64,000 nucleotides of DNA from Mycolicibacterium chubuense NBB4 (GTDB lineage: Bacteria > Actinomycetota > Actinomycetes > Mycobacteriales > Mycobacteriaceae). This document shows positions 43,801-53,437 of the stretch, one piece after another. A program made the position numbers and the translations under genes. The notes under the pieces were generated by a model. It was not told the origin of the DNA. It saw only the letters and a list, made by a program, of their open reading frames with translations, and ran no database searches. Position 1 is the stretch's first letter. Each line of letters opens with the position of its first letter. The DNA lies in NCBI RefSeq assembly GCF_000266905.1, contig NC_018022.1:496001-560000 (forward strand). The letters run 5' to 3'.

Positions 43801-44872
43801 CCGCCGGTACCCACGCCCGCACTGTCCCGCCGCCTTCGTCGTTGCCTGCGCACGTCAGCCAGCCGCCGACGCGCTCGACGCTTTCGGCCATCACCTCGAG
43901 GCCCATGCCGCGCTCGTCCTGCAATGTGATGTCCCCGGCCGTTCCGTCGTCGGCCACGGCCATGCCGACACCGTCGCTGTGGATATACAAACTTACGACC
44001 ACGGAGTGGGCACCAGCGTGCTTCTCCACGTTGAGCAGGGCCTCGCGGGCGATCCGCCGTAAAACGTCCGCGCGGCCCGCATCCAACCGCGGCAGATCAC
44101 CCAGTACAACCAATTCCGCTGCGACACCGGTTCGCTCGGAGAAGTCACGACAATCCCCCTGAAGGGCGACCGCGAGTGCCTTGTCCTCGGGTGCATGATG
44201 GAGCGAGTACGTCTGGGAACGCAGCTCAGAGGTCGCCCGTTCCGTCAAAGCCAACGCATCAGTCAGCAGTTCCGCCATGTCACCGCGCTGTGCGTCTGCC
44301 GCAGCGCGCGCCGACGTCAACGCCACCCGGAGGCTGAATAACGTCGCGCCGACCGAATCATGCAACCGTATTGCGAGGCGTTGCCGTTCGCTGAACACCG
44401 CGACCTCCGCCATCTCGCGGGCACTATCGGCGACCTCCATCGCCACCGCGGTCTGTCGCGCCAAGCCCAGCAGGGCGGTCCGGTCGGCGTCGGTCCATGC
44501 AACTGCGGACCGACGGGCCGCATAGAGGAGCCCGTAGAGTCGGTGGGCGCGCACGATCGGAGCAGCCATCACCGCGTGCAATCCCTCCGCCCGAACCGCG
44601 TGATCGAAGTCGTGCGTGATCGCCCGACTCAAGCTGTAGTCCGCGACGGCCGCGGTCCGACGCAACACCGCCGCCTGACCGCCAAGGCCTTCCTGAGGCC
44701 CGACCACCAAGCCGTTGAGCGCCTCCGTGCGCCCACCCACCACGGCGACGACCTCCATCGTGTCGTCCTCGGCGATCCGGTGCGCTCCGGCCGCCAAATC
44801 TGCGCCGAGCTCGCGGTGAACGATTTCCGCGCTGCGTCGAAGCGCCGCCGTTCCATCGAGCAGCGAGAGCAT
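43772..44872 (-). CDS. NarL-partner sensor histidine kinase with GAF domain
   Basis: This protein of about 366 residues has a GAF-like sensor (AAPIVRAHRLYGLLYAARRS), a HisKA_3 dimer/phospho-acceptor helix (SERQRLAIRLHDSVGATLFS, His in RLHDS) and an HATPase domain (REALLNVEKHAGAHSVVVSL, DERGMGLEVMAESVE). It has no membrane segments, so it senses a cytosolic signal. Its 3' end overlaps the convergent response regulator gene by 29 bp. The start is uncertain: ATG at 44872, or a TTG up to 75 bp earlier. Confidence 0.85.
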   Translation of the reverse strand: MLSLLDGTAALRRSAEIVHRELGADLAAGAHRIAEDDTMEVVAVVGGRTEALNGLVVGPQEGLGGQAAVLRRTAAVADYSLSRAITHDFDHAVRAEGLHAVMAAPIVRAHRLYGLLYAARRSAVAWTDADRTALLGLARQTAVAMEVADSAREMAEVAVFSERQRLAIRLHDSVGATLFSLRVALTSARAAADAQRGDMAELLTDALALTERATSELRSQTYSLHHAPEDKALAVALQGDCRDFSERTGVAAELVVLGDLPRLDAGRADVLRRIAREALLNVEKHAGAHSVVVSLYIHSDGVGMAVADDGTAGDITLQDERGMGLEVMAESVERVGGWLTCAGNDEGGGTVRAWVPAARAFRPVEP

Positions 44873-45220
44873 CGCGCTGAACTCACTATCGATACCTAAG
44901 ACAACCAAGTCGACGAAACCCCCTCTCGAGCGGCGGGTAGCCGACAAACATCACAGTAGCGCCTCGACCAGCTCCGGGAGGGCCGGGCACTCGCGTACTC
45001 CCGGCAAGCCGAGGAGCAGACTCGCAGCCGCGCTGGCGTCCCGCCGAGTGAGGTACACGACTCAACGGCCGGCGGGCTTCAACGCCGACTTGCTTGGGCA
45101 ATCAACCACGTCTTGCGCGATGGGCACTGTGGCCGCGCGCGAGCGCCAAAGCAGCGTACTGTATGTCACACCGCGTGGGTGCTGTGACGTGGACTGCACA
45201 CGAAGGGGACGGAGGTTGAC

Positions 45221-46459
45221 ATGAGGCTCGACACAGCGTCACCGACGCAGGCCCGGACGACCCGCGCTCTCCTGCCCGAACGGCACCATGGCGCCTTAGA
45301 GACCGGTCCGACACGGTTGTTGAAGTTCCACGCGCCGGAGATTGTCTTCGGCATCGACTCGATGGGCGAGGCTGCTCACGCGGCCGTCCGTTTGGGTGCG
45401 CTGCGTCCAATGCTCGTGACCGATCCCGGCCTCATCGAGGCGGGATGGGTCACCGAACTCACGGAGCACCTAAGAAGCCAATGCGTGGACGCAAGTGTGT
45501 GGAGCGGAGTCACACCGAACCCAAAGGATCACGAGATCGCGGCAGGTTACGAGTTTTACCGCAGCCGCGGCTGTGATGTGCTGATTGCGCTCGGTGGTGG
45601 CTCAGTCATCGACGCCGCCAAGGGGGTCGCGATCCTTGCGGGTAACGGCGGCGCAATCCTGGATTACGAGGGCGTAGACAACGTGCTGACGCCGATTCCA
45701 CCACTGGTGGTCGTGCCGTCGACGTCGGGAACCGGAGCTGATGTCTCGCAGTTCTGCGTCATCACTGACACCGCGCGTGCTACCAAGATCACCATTTTGG
45801 GGCGGGCGCTGGTGCCGAACATCTCGGTTATCGACCCCCGGCTACTGACGACGATGCCCGAGTGGCTAAACGCCGCCACCGGGCTCGACGCGCTGACGCA
45901 CGGCATTGAGGCGTTCGTGTCCCTGGGCCACAATCAACTCACCGACCATCACGCCCTGCGGGCAGTGGTGATGGTGACCGACAACCTTACGAGGGCGATC
46001 GATACCCCCCACTACATGCCCGCCAGAGTGCTGATGGCCCAAGCAGCTTTGGAGGCTGGTCTGGCGTTCAGCAATGCCATCCTTGGGGCGGCACATGCCA
46101 TGAGCCATCAAGTCGGCGGACTGCTTGATCTGCCGCACGGCGTCATCAACGGCGTGCTGTTGCCGCACGTCGTACGGTTCAACGCAGAGGTAGATCCTGT
46201 CCCCTACGCGACGATCGCGACTTGCCTTGGCCTCGCTGACAGCCGGGCGCCCGCTTGGGAGTCCGCGTTGGCCCTGGCAGACCGCTTGCACCAGTTGGCC
46301 ACCGAGGTAGGGGTTCCCCGAGGTCTGGCAGACCTCGGGGTACGGGAAGATGACGTGCCGGTGCTCGCCGCAACAGCACTACAGGACGCATGCATGTCCA
46401 CAAACCCGCGGGCGGCTGATGAAATCCAGATGCAAGCTCTCTTCCGGGCGGCGATGTGA
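45221..46459 (+). CDS. Iron-containing (type III) alcohol dehydrogenase
   Basis: This 412-residue protein matches group III Fe-dependent alcohol dehydrogenases. It has the cofactor loop LIALGGGSVIDAAKGVAILA, PSTSGTGADVSQF, and metal ligands in GLDALTHGIEAF and GAAHAMSHQVGG (His positions). Some actinobacterial members bind NAD(P) tightly and recycle it through NDMA or mycofactocin. Coupling to madS by a four-base overlap makes that plausible here. It is an intact counterpart to the truncated zinc-type dehydrogenase at 38456-38838. Confidence 0.9.
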   Translation: MRLDTASPTQARTTRALLPERHHGALETGPTRLLKFHAPEIVFGIDSMGEAAHAAVRLGALRPMLVTDPGLIEAGWVTELTEHLRSQCVDASVWSGVTPNPKDHEIAAGYEFYRSRGCDVLIALGGGSVIDAAKGVAILAGNGGAILDYEGVDNVLTPIPPLVVVPSTSGTGADVSQFCVITDTARATKITILGRALVPNISVIDPRLLTTMPEWLNAATGLDALTHGIEAFVSLGHNQLTDHHALRAVVMVTDNLTRAIDTPHYMPARVLMAQAALEAGLAFSNAILGAAHAMSHQVGGLLDLPHGVINGVLLPHVVRFNAEVDPVPYATIATCLGLADSRAPAWESALALADRLHQLATEVGVPRGLADLGVREDDVPVLAATALQDACMSTNPRAADEIQMQALFRAAM

Positions 46460-47862
46460 CTGCGATTCCGGCGCATCGTCGTGGCGTGTTCACCAGAGAC
46501 CTTGATCGGCTTACGGGCGTACGGTCCGGCAAGGGCACTTTTTATCCTCAATTTCGGGCTACCACGCAGCGCCTGGAACGCGTCGTGCACGCGCTCGACG
46601 CAATATCCCGGGCGTTGGTGCAGACCGTGGACGGACCAGAAAAGTTGGTTCGCGCGGTCGCGGATGCCGCACGCATCCACCTCGAGGCAGATTGGGTACT
46701 GCTTGCCCTGGCAGACGGAGCCCTACCCGATGCACATCCGCGGCATCTGATTCTCGACAACGAGGGGATCGCATATTCGTTCGAAGGCCTCGCGGGGACA
46801 AAAGATCCCAGCGGGCACACTCCCGATCTTGTCCTCGACCGGTTGCTCGACATACTGCGCGGACAGCTGGCGCAGTTTCGCCTGCCGGTGATTGAGAATC
46901 ACCACGCCCACGTCCCGATAGAGCTCGACGGCGACGTTGTCGGGGCGTTCGCGGCCTGGACAGCCGGTCACCGTGTGCTCGACGGCACCGACGGCATTGT
47001 GATGCGAATCCTGTCTAGCCAGACGGCCGTGGCGCTACAGAATTCCGCACTGTTTCAACAGTCCCAGGTCCTACTGGCCGACTCGGAGCGCGCATGCGCG
47101 GTGGCCAGCAGACACGCGTCCGACCTTGCCGCGCGTAACGTCGAGTTGCTCGCCACACAGCGTGAACTCGATGCGGCACAGCGTCATCAGCTACTTGACT
47201 GCGAACGGCACCGGATCGCACGCGAACTTCATGACAGCGTCGCGCAATGCGTGCTCTCGGCAGGTATGCAGATCGAGGTGTGCCGTAGCGAGGCCGAAGA
47301 ACAGCTCGTTGACAAAGGCGGGCGGGCGTTGTTCGAGCGCCTGGACGTCGCCAAGGAACTGACACGCTCGGCGGTCGAGCAGTTACGCTCGGCGATCTAC
47401 ACGTTAAATCACCGTAGCGACGCCCAGCGGTCCAGTTTGCCAGAGATGCTGGCGCAACTTGCCAACGTGCACATGCCCGATGACCTCCGCGTGACACTCC
47501 ATGTCACCGGCGCTGCGGTGGAGTTGCGAAGCGGAGTCGAACACGCCCTCTTGCGAATTGCCGGCGAAGCTCTCTTCAACACGGCCATGCATGGCAGCGC
47601 CTCGAGAGCCATCGTGCGGCTCGCGTATAAACCGACGTCGGTGTCACTGTCGATCGCGGACGACGGAATCGGTGATCCCGAAAAGCTGCGAATGCTCCTG
47701 CGGCTCGCTGATGGCCCCGATGTCGACGGGCATCATCGCGGGCTAGCCAACATGGTGGCACGCGCCCGCGAGCACGGGGGAACCCTCGCCGTGCGCCGAT
47801 CGCGGATGGGTGGTATTCAGTTGCTTGCCACGGTTCCCCACCCACCCGGGGTGGTGTCGTGA
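46456..47862 (+). CDS. madS: MadS-type sensor histidine kinase
   Basis: This 468-residue cytosolic kinase has a GAF-like sensor region, a HisKA_3 helix (CERHRIARELHDSVAQCVLS, His in RELHDS) and HATPase motifs (GEALFNTAMHGSASRAIVRL, DDGIGDPEKL, HRGLANMVARARE). MadS/MadR kinase-regulator pairs are found beside mycofactocin genes and alcohol dehydrogenases in mycobacteria, as here. It overlaps the dehydrogenase stop (GTGA) and the madR start. Confidence 0.8.
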   Translation: MTAIPAHRRGVFTRDLDRLTGVRSGKGTFYPQFRATTQRLERVVHALDAISRALVQTVDGPEKLVRAVADAARIHLEADWVLLALADGALPDAHPRHLILDNEGIAYSFEGLAGTKDPSGHTPDLVLDRLLDILRGQLAQFRLPVIENHHAHVPIELDGDVVGAFAAWTAGHRVLDGTDGIVMRILSSQTAVALQNSALFQQSQVLLADSERACAVASRHASDLAARNVELLATQRELDAAQRHQLLDCERHRIARELHDSVAQCVLSAGMQIEVCRSEAEEQLVDKGGRALFERLDVAKELTRSAVEQLRSAIYTLNHRSDAQRSSLPEMLAQLANVHMPDDLRVTLHVTGAAVELRSGVEHALLRIAGEALFNTAMHGSASRAIVRLAYKPTSVSLSIADDGIGDPEKLRMLLRLADGPDVDGHHRGLANMVARAREHGGTLAVRRSRMGGIQLLATVPHPPGVVS

Positions 47863-48548
47863 GCCCGATGGTTGCGACCCCGTGTGCCGCGTCCCACGCA
47901 GCAAGAGCACAAGGCGCCGTTGGCCTTGTGCTCGTCGATGACCACGCGATCCTCCGCCAAGGGTTGCGGTCGGTCCTCGAACGCGAAGACGATCTGGTCG
48001 TCTTGGGCGAAGCTTCGTCTGAACCGGAGGCCGAAGCGGTGGTGGCCGCAACTCACCCCGACGTGGTACTCCTTGATTTGAAGTTGTCGACGGGGTCGGA
48101 CTTCGAGGGGCTTTCCCTGTGTGCGAAGCTGTCCGACCTGCATCCCAGGCTCGGATTATTGATCCTCACCACGTTTCTCGATGAGGATCTTGTGGTGCGT
48201 GCGGTTCATGCCGGAGCTCGCGGCTACGTCGTGAAAGATGTTGACACCACCGAACTGGTCCGCGCCATTCGGATAATCGCCACTGGCGGAAGTGCATTCG
48301 ACCCGCGAAGCGCTTCCGTCGTCGTTCGATCGCTGTCGGGACGTTCCGACTCGCACCAACAACTCACCGGGCGTGAGATAGAAGTGCTGCGATTGCTGGC
48401 CGCTGGCCTGTCGAATAACAAGATCGGTGAGAAGCTGTATATCTCGTCGACCACGGCCAAGTTCCACGTTGGCAACATCATGCGCAAGCTGGGAGTGAGC
48501 GGCCGCGCCGAGGCGGTCTACACCGCGAGCAAGCGTGGTCTCATATAG
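47859..48548 (+). CDS. madR: MadR-type response regulator
   Basis: This 229-residue NarL-type regulator has a receiver (GLVLVDDHAILRQGLRSVLE, phospho-Asp in VVLLDLKLST, Lys in GYVVKDVDT) and a LuxR helix-turn-helix (LTGREIEVLRLLAAGLSNNK, then FHVGNIMRKLGVSG). It overlaps madS by four bases and converges on mftM with 8-bp overlap. It probably activates the mft and alcohol-oxidation genes in response to alcohols. Confidence 0.82.
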   Translation: MSPMVATPCAASHAARAQGAVGLVLVDDHAILRQGLRSVLEREDDLVVLGEASSEPEAEAVVAATHPDVVLLDLKLSTGSDFEGLSLCAKLSDLHPRLGLLILTTFLDEDLVVRAVHAGARGYVVKDVDTTELVRAIRIIATGGSAFDPRSASVVVRSLSGRSDSHQQLTGREIEVLRLLAAGLSNNKIGEKLYISSTTAKFHVGNIMRKLGVSGRAEAVYTASKRGLI

Positions 48549-49422
48549 TTCGGTCGAGAATCAGCCAACCGCCTCGGTGTTCGTCAACGGTGGCAATCAG
48601 GCCAAGGTGCCTCTCGCTTAGCTCGGATCCCAAGCGACGCAGGGATTCCCGGCTAAATGCCTGGACATGCCCATAACACGCGCGAGGCTGGTCTTCAAAC
48701 GGTACTGCAACGATCACGCGGCGTCGGGCGAGCCGGATGGCCTCCTCGAGCACATCGCCGGCGGCTGCAGGGGTTAGGTGCTCGAGCAGGTGTAGCGCTG
48801 TCACCGTGTCGGCACTGCCGTCAGGCAGCGGCACATGCGCTGCATCACAACCGATGATGCGCAATTGGCGGTGGAGAAGGGCACTGACCCGGGCAAGCAA
48901 GTCCATCGTCGGATGACTCAGATCTGTTGCGGTAACATCCATCCCGAGGTCGACTGCGCGAAGTGCGAAGAAGCCGAAACATGAGCCCAAATCAATCAAT
49001 TGGTGTCCGACCAACATCGCTGCGGCGTGGTCGTGGACCGGGCCGAAGGACGCAGTTCCGTCCGCCAACCTGTCGATTGAGTTCCGGTAGAACCGCAGCC
49101 ATGAGGGCAGTGCGCCGTCGACGGTGGAGCGAACTATCCCGGTGAACACCAACTCAAAGTCACGCTGCCCCCGCAGTAGAGTGCCGGGCGCATCAAGTTC
49201 GTCGGCGAGCAGCACCGCCAATTCATCGCACAGCTCATCGGGCGACAGATCGTGCAGTACTGTCAGTTGCCCCCCGGAGCGCCGCGCGCAAAACCGATCG
49301 GTGCACAGTGAGTGCTCGCCGCAACTGCCGCGATGCCGCCCGACCCGACGGGCCACCCGGACGCCGTAAGCGCACCACGAGCCGGGCGGAGTTGGGCTCA
49401 ACGGATCGAGCCAGTGCGTCAT
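48541..49422 (-). CDS. mftM: SAM-dependent methyltransferase, mycofactocin oligosaccharide type (MftM)
   Basis: This 293-residue class I methyltransferase has the SAM motif HQLIDLGSCFGFFALRAVD, an acidic strand (DVTATDLSHP) and LPDGSADTVTALHLLEHL. A Cys-rich N-terminus (GEHSLCTDRFCARRSGGQL) is unusual and typical of the MftM family, which methylates the glucan chain of mycofactocin. It diverges from mftA across a 194-bp control region, supporting the assignment. Confidence 0.75.
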   Translation of the reverse strand: MTHWLDPLSPTPPGSWCAYGVRVARRVGRHRGSCGEHSLCTDRFCARRSGGQLTVLHDLSPDELCDELAVLLADELDAPGTLLRGQRDFELVFTGIVRSTVDGALPSWLRFYRNSIDRLADGTASFGPVHDHAAAMLVGHQLIDLGSCFGFFALRAVDLGMDVTATDLSHPTMDLLARVSALLHRQLRIIGCDAAHVPLPDGSADTVTALHLLEHLTPAAAGDVLEEAIRLARRRVIVAVPFEDQPRACYGHVQAFSRESLRRLGSELSERHLGLIATVDEHRGGWLILDRTI

Positions 49423-49616
49423 CCCGCCGACCCTCCCTCGATTGATTCGTCCCGCACGCTATCGAGCGTTGGTCTGCTCGCACATGCGCCAGATGGGCGG
49501 GTTTCTCCGCCCATCTGGACGGGGGCCACCTGCCTGATTGGCGAGTTTTGTTCGTGCACTCAGTGCCATAGCGTCACGGTTAGCAACACGCAGCGATCGA
49601 TGCCCTGGAGGTAGCC
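49423..49616. promoter_or_regulatory. mftM-mftA divergent control region with perfect hairpin
   Basis: CCAGATGGGCGG (49489-49500) and CCGCCCATCTGG (49507-49518) form a perfect 12-bp inverted repeat around GTTTCT. It could be a MadR or MftR operator, or an attenuator in the mftA leader. CGATTGATTCG at 49439-49449 recurs upstream of the di-iron monooxygenase genes. CTGGAGG precedes the mftA start. Confidence 0.65.
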
Positions 49617-49721
49617 ATGCAAGAAAACGCCGGCACTGAGAACAGTGTCGCCGCCGAGGAACTGGTCGAAGAGACTCTCGTCGAGGAAGTGTTCATCGAC
49701 GGAATGTGCGGCGTGTACTGA
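49617..49721 (+). CDS. mftA: Mycofactocin precursor peptide MftA
   Basis: This 34-residue ribosomal peptide has an acidic leader (ENSVAAEELVEETLVEEV) and ends in the hallmark core IDGMCGVY. MftC modifies the terminal Val-Tyr, which becomes the redox cofactor mycofactocin. ATG at 49617 follows CTGGAGG. mftB starts two bases after its stop. It is intact. Confidence 0.97.
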   Translation: MQENAGTENSVAAEELVEETLVEEVFIDGMCGVY

Positions 49722-49723
49722 CG

Positions 49724-49984
49724 ATGTTCGACCTCGACAAGCAGTGGCGACTGCACCCGCAGGCCGCGCTGCGCCCCGAGCCCTTCGGGGCACTGCTGTA
49801 CCACTTCGGAACCAGAAAACTGTCCTTCCTTAAAAGCCGCGTCATGGTCGAAGTCGTTAACTCGCTGCCCGATCACGAGAATGCGCGGGCCGCGCTGCAT
49901 GCTGCCGGGGTCGAAAATGTCGATGCCTATGTCAAAGCGCTTGAAGCGCTAGCCAATTCACAGATGCTGGAGGAGACGTCGTGA
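49724..49984 (+). CDS. mftB: Mycofactocin peptide chaperone MftB
   Basis: This 86-residue RRE/PqqD-like protein binds the MftA leader and presents it to MftC. It begins FDLDKQWRLHPQAALRPEPF and includes GALLYHFGTRKLSFL, both typical. ATG at 49724 lies two bases after mftA; its stop overlaps the mftC GTG start. It is of normal length. Confidence 0.95.
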   Translation: MFDLDKQWRLHPQAALRPEPFGALLYHFGTRKLSFLKSRVMVEVVNSLPDHENARAALHAAGVENVDAYVKALEALANSQMLEETS

Positions 49985-51147
49985 CGGCGACGCAGCCCGG
50001 TCGGCTCGTCGACCAGTTCGAGCTTGGACTCCAAGCTCCCATTTGCCTGACGTGGGAGCTAACTTACGCGTGCAACTTGTCGTGCGTGCATTGTCTGTCT
50101 TCGTCAGGACGGCGCGATCCGGGCGAACTAAGCACCGAGCAGTGCAAATCGGTCATCGACGAACTAGAGCGTATGCAAGTGTTCTACGTCAACGTCGGAG
50201 GTGGCGAACCGACAGTGCGCAGCGACTTTTGGGAGTTGATTGACTACGCGACCGCCCACCATGTCGGGGTGAAGTTCTCCACCAACGGAGTTCGGATAAC
50301 GCCCGACGTCGCGAGGAAACTGGCCGCCTCCGATTATGTGGACGTACAGATCTCACTCGATGGTGCGACTGCCGAGGTAAACGACGCTGTACGCGGCTCG
50401 GGATCGTTCGCGATGGCCACTCGCGCGCTAGAAAACCTGTCGACCGCGGGCTTCACCGATGCCAAGATCTCAGTGGTGATGACCCGTCACAACGTGGATC
50501 AACTCGACGAATTCAAAGCACTGGCGGACCACTACGGCGCCACTTTGCGCATCACCCGGCTGAGGCCCTCGGGCCGCGGCGCGGACGTCTGGGACCGTCT
50601 GCACCCGACAGCGGATCAACAACGGACACTTTACGACTGGTTGGTGGCCCACGGCGACAGGGTCTTGACCGGTGACTCATTCTTCCACCTGTCGGCCTAC
50701 GGCCAAACCCTTCCCGGCCTCAACCTATGCGGAGCCGGGCGGGTCGTTTGCCTTATCGACCCGGTGGGCGACGTCTATGCCTGCCCCTTCGCCATCCACG
50801 AACAGTTTTTGGCTGGCAATGTCCTGCGCGACGGCGGCTTCGGCACCGTGTGGCGCGAATCCGAACTCTTCCGCGAGCTTCGGACTCCGACGACAGGAGG
50901 GGCATGCGCAAAATGTAGCCATTTCGACAGCTGTCGCGGCGGATGTATGGCAGCGAAGTTCTTCACCGGCCTACCGCTGGACGGCCCCGATCCGGAATGC
51001 GTGCAGGGCTACGGCGAGGCCGCACTAGCCCTCGAGCGCGTGGTCCCCAAACCCGCAGTCGACCACTCCCACCAGATACCGCTGACTCCGATCACAAAAC
51101 CACCGACACGACCCTGCGACACCAACCCACTGAGTGGTTGTAGCTAA
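49981..51147 (+). CDS. mftC: Mycofactocin radical SAM maturase MftC
   Basis: This 388-residue radical SAM enzyme decarboxylates and cyclises the C-terminal Val-Tyr of MftA. The 4Fe-4S/SAM motif is CNLSCVHC near residues 31-38, and the C-terminal SPASM-type cluster ligands are in CAKCSHFDSCRGGC. The GTG start overlaps the mftB stop. The C-terminal extension (DTNPLSGCS) is slightly longer than typical but looks natural. Confidence 0.95.
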   Translation: MTATQPGRLVDQFELGLQAPICLTWELTYACNLSCVHCLSSSGRRDPGELSTEQCKSVIDELERMQVFYVNVGGGEPTVRSDFWELIDYATAHHVGVKFSTNGVRITPDVARKLAASDYVDVQISLDGATAEVNDAVRGSGSFAMATRALENLSTAGFTDAKISVVMTRHNVDQLDEFKALADHYGATLRITRLRPSGRGADVWDRLHPTADQQRTLYDWLVAHGDRVLTGDSFFHLSAYGQTLPGLNLCGAGRVVCLIDPVGDVYACPFAIHEQFLAGNVLRDGGFGTVWRESELFRELRTPTTGGACAKCSHFDSCRGGCMAAKFFTGLPLDGPDPECVQGYGEAALALERVVPKPAVDHSHQIPLTPITKPPTRPCDTNPLSGCS

Positions 51148-51160
51148 AGAGGTATTCAGG

Positions 51161-52336
51161 ATGGCATCAACTGGCTGGTTCGAAACCGTCGCAGAGGCAC
51201 AACGTCGTGCGGCAAAGAGACTACCTCGCAGCGTTTACAGCGCCCTAGTCGCCGGATCCGAACGGGGCACTACCGTCGAGGACAACCTCAACGCCTTTGG
51301 CCAACTCGGATTCGCACCCCACGTGGCCGGATTAAGCGCCAAGCGAGAGCTGGCGACCAGCATTCTGGGACAGTCGATATCGCTGCCCGTGTTCATCTCA
51401 CCGACCGGTGTGCAAGCGGTTCACCCAGACGGCGAAGTTGCCGTGGCCCGAGCTGCAGCCGCACGCGGCACGGCGATGAGCCTAAGTTCGTTCGCCAGCA
51501 AGTCCATCGAAGAAGTAGCGGCGGCCAACCCGCAGACCTTCTTTCAGATGTACTGGAGCGGTGGCCGCGACAAGATGGTGGTCCGGATGGAACGGGCCCG
51601 CGCTGCCGGCGCGGTCGGGCTAATCATGACGTCGGACTGGTCGTTCTCCAGCGGGCGGGACTGGGGAAGCCCGAAAATCCCCGAGAAGATGGACGTCAAG
51701 GCGATGCTGCGATTCGCCCCCGAAGGCCTCGCCAGGCCCCGGTGGCTGCTGGAATTCGCCAAGACCGGCAAAGTGCCGGACTTGACCGCGCCGAATTTGG
51801 CCGAGGGCCAACATCCGGCACCTACCTTCTTCGGCGCCTACGGCGAATGGATGCAAACCCCGTTGCCAACCTGGGAAGATGTTGCGTGGCTGCGTGAGCA
51901 GTGGAACGGACCGTTCTTGCTCAAAGGCGTCATGCGCGTCGACGACGCCAAACGTGCTGTCGATGCGGGCGTTACGGCGATCTCAGTGTCCAACCACGGC
52001 GGCAACAACCTCGATGGCACGCCCGCGTCGATCAGAGCGTTGCCTGCCATCGCCGAAGCGGTCGGCCAGCAGATCGAAGTAGTGCTAGACGGCGGTGTCC
52101 GCCGCGGTAGCGACGTTGTCAAGGCGATCGCACTGGGCGCCCGCGCCGTGATGATCGGCCGCGCTTACCTGTGGGGCCTTGCTGCGGACGGACAGGCCGG
52201 AGTGGAAAATGTGCTCGATATCCTCCGCGGGGGCATCGATTCCGCGTTGTTGGGGCTAGGCCTGTCCTCTGTGGACGACCTAACCATCGACGATGTGATC
52301 GTCCCGGCGGGATTCCGTCGCGACTTGGGGACCTAA
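51161..52336 (+). CDS. mftD: Mycofactocin FMN oxidase/dehydrogenase MftD
   Basis: This 391-residue FMN enzyme of the L-lactate/hydroxyacid oxidase family oxidises the maturation intermediate AHDP to pre-mycofactocin. It has SVSNHGGNNLDGTPASI with the catalytic His, the Lys-containing strand FLLKGVMRVDDA, and VVLDGGVRRGSDVVKAIALG for phosphate binding. ATG at 51161 follows AGAGGTATTCAGG. It is the last intact mft gene before a pile-up of mobile debris; mftE is not next to it. Confidence 0.93.
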   Translation: MASTGWFETVAEAQRRAAKRLPRSVYSALVAGSERGTTVEDNLNAFGQLGFAPHVAGLSAKRELATSILGQSISLPVFISPTGVQAVHPDGEVAVARAAAARGTAMSLSSFASKSIEEVAAANPQTFFQMYWSGGRDKMVVRMERARAAGAVGLIMTSDWSFSSGRDWGSPKIPEKMDVKAMLRFAPEGLARPRWLLEFAKTGKVPDLTAPNLAEGQHPAPTFFGAYGEWMQTPLPTWEDVAWLREQWNGPFLLKGVMRVDDAKRAVDAGVTAISVSNHGGNNLDGTPASIRALPAIAEAVGQQIEVVLDGGVRRGSDVVKAIALGARAVMIGRAYLWGLAADGQAGVENVLDILRGGIDSALLGLGLSSVDDLTIDDVIVPAGFRRDLGT

Positions 52337-52355
52337 CGGGCAACCATCACAAAGG

Positions 52356-52730
<375 letters not shown>

Positions 52731-52869
52731 ACTGTGCAACCGCGGCGACACGCCGAGAAGTGACGTCCGCATCACCAACAGCATCGCGGGCCAACGTCCT
52801 CACCGACGCCATGTCAACGGCAGCTGAAATCTGATCAGTTGTCGGCAAGTGAATCTTGACCAGCTGGGT

Positions 52870-53318
52870 TCATTGGTCGTCGGCCGTGACGGTGGGGACG
52901 CGGCCGAGGTCTCGGTCTTTGATGCGGTAGCTGTCTCCTTTGAGTGAGATGACCTCGGCGTGGTGCACGAGGCGGTCGATCATGGCTGCGGCGACGACGT
53001 CGTCACCGAATACTTCGCCCCAGCGGCCGAAGGGTTTGTTGGAGGTGACGATGAGGCCGGCGCGTTCGTAGCGGGAGGACACCAGCTGGAAGAACAGGTT
53101 GGCCGCTTCAGGCTCGAAGGGGATGTAGCCAACCTCGTCGACGACGAGCAACGGATAGCGGGCCAGCCGGACGAGCTCGGCTTGCAGGGTGCCGCTGTGG
53201 TGGGCAGCAGCGAGTCGGTCGACCCATTGGCTGGCGGTGGCGAACAAGACGCGGTGGCCGGCTTGGCAGGCGCGGATGGCGATGCCGGTCGCTAAGTGTG
53301 TCTTGCCGGTTCCCGGCG
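52870..53318 (-). pseudogene. istB: istB, C-terminal piece
   Basis: This piece begins at PGTGKTHLATGIAIRACQAG, i.e. the second half of the Walker A loop, and continues through the Walker B region (PLLVVDEVGYIPFE) and IVTSNKPFGRWGEVF to a normal end. The first third of the protein lies 4 kb away at 57275-57629. The split falls within the codons of the P-loop. Alone it lacks the nucleotide-binding glycine loop start and has no ribosome binding site. Confidence 0.85.
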
Positions 53319-53437
53319 TTATCAACGGGTAGGAACACGCTCGAATCTATGTATGTGACAAGGGGGTTGATGCCAGGTCGGTCATCGTTGTTGCCGGTTT
53401 ATCGGCGGGAGTTCTTCGACGTGAAGGAACGGCAACG

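Noticed and set aside
44951..45058. 35-aa minus-strand frame upstream of the histidine kinase (GTG at 45058)
   Set aside because: Composition is protein-like, but it is very short, has no clear ribosome binding site and no recognisable motif, so it is not listed as a gene.
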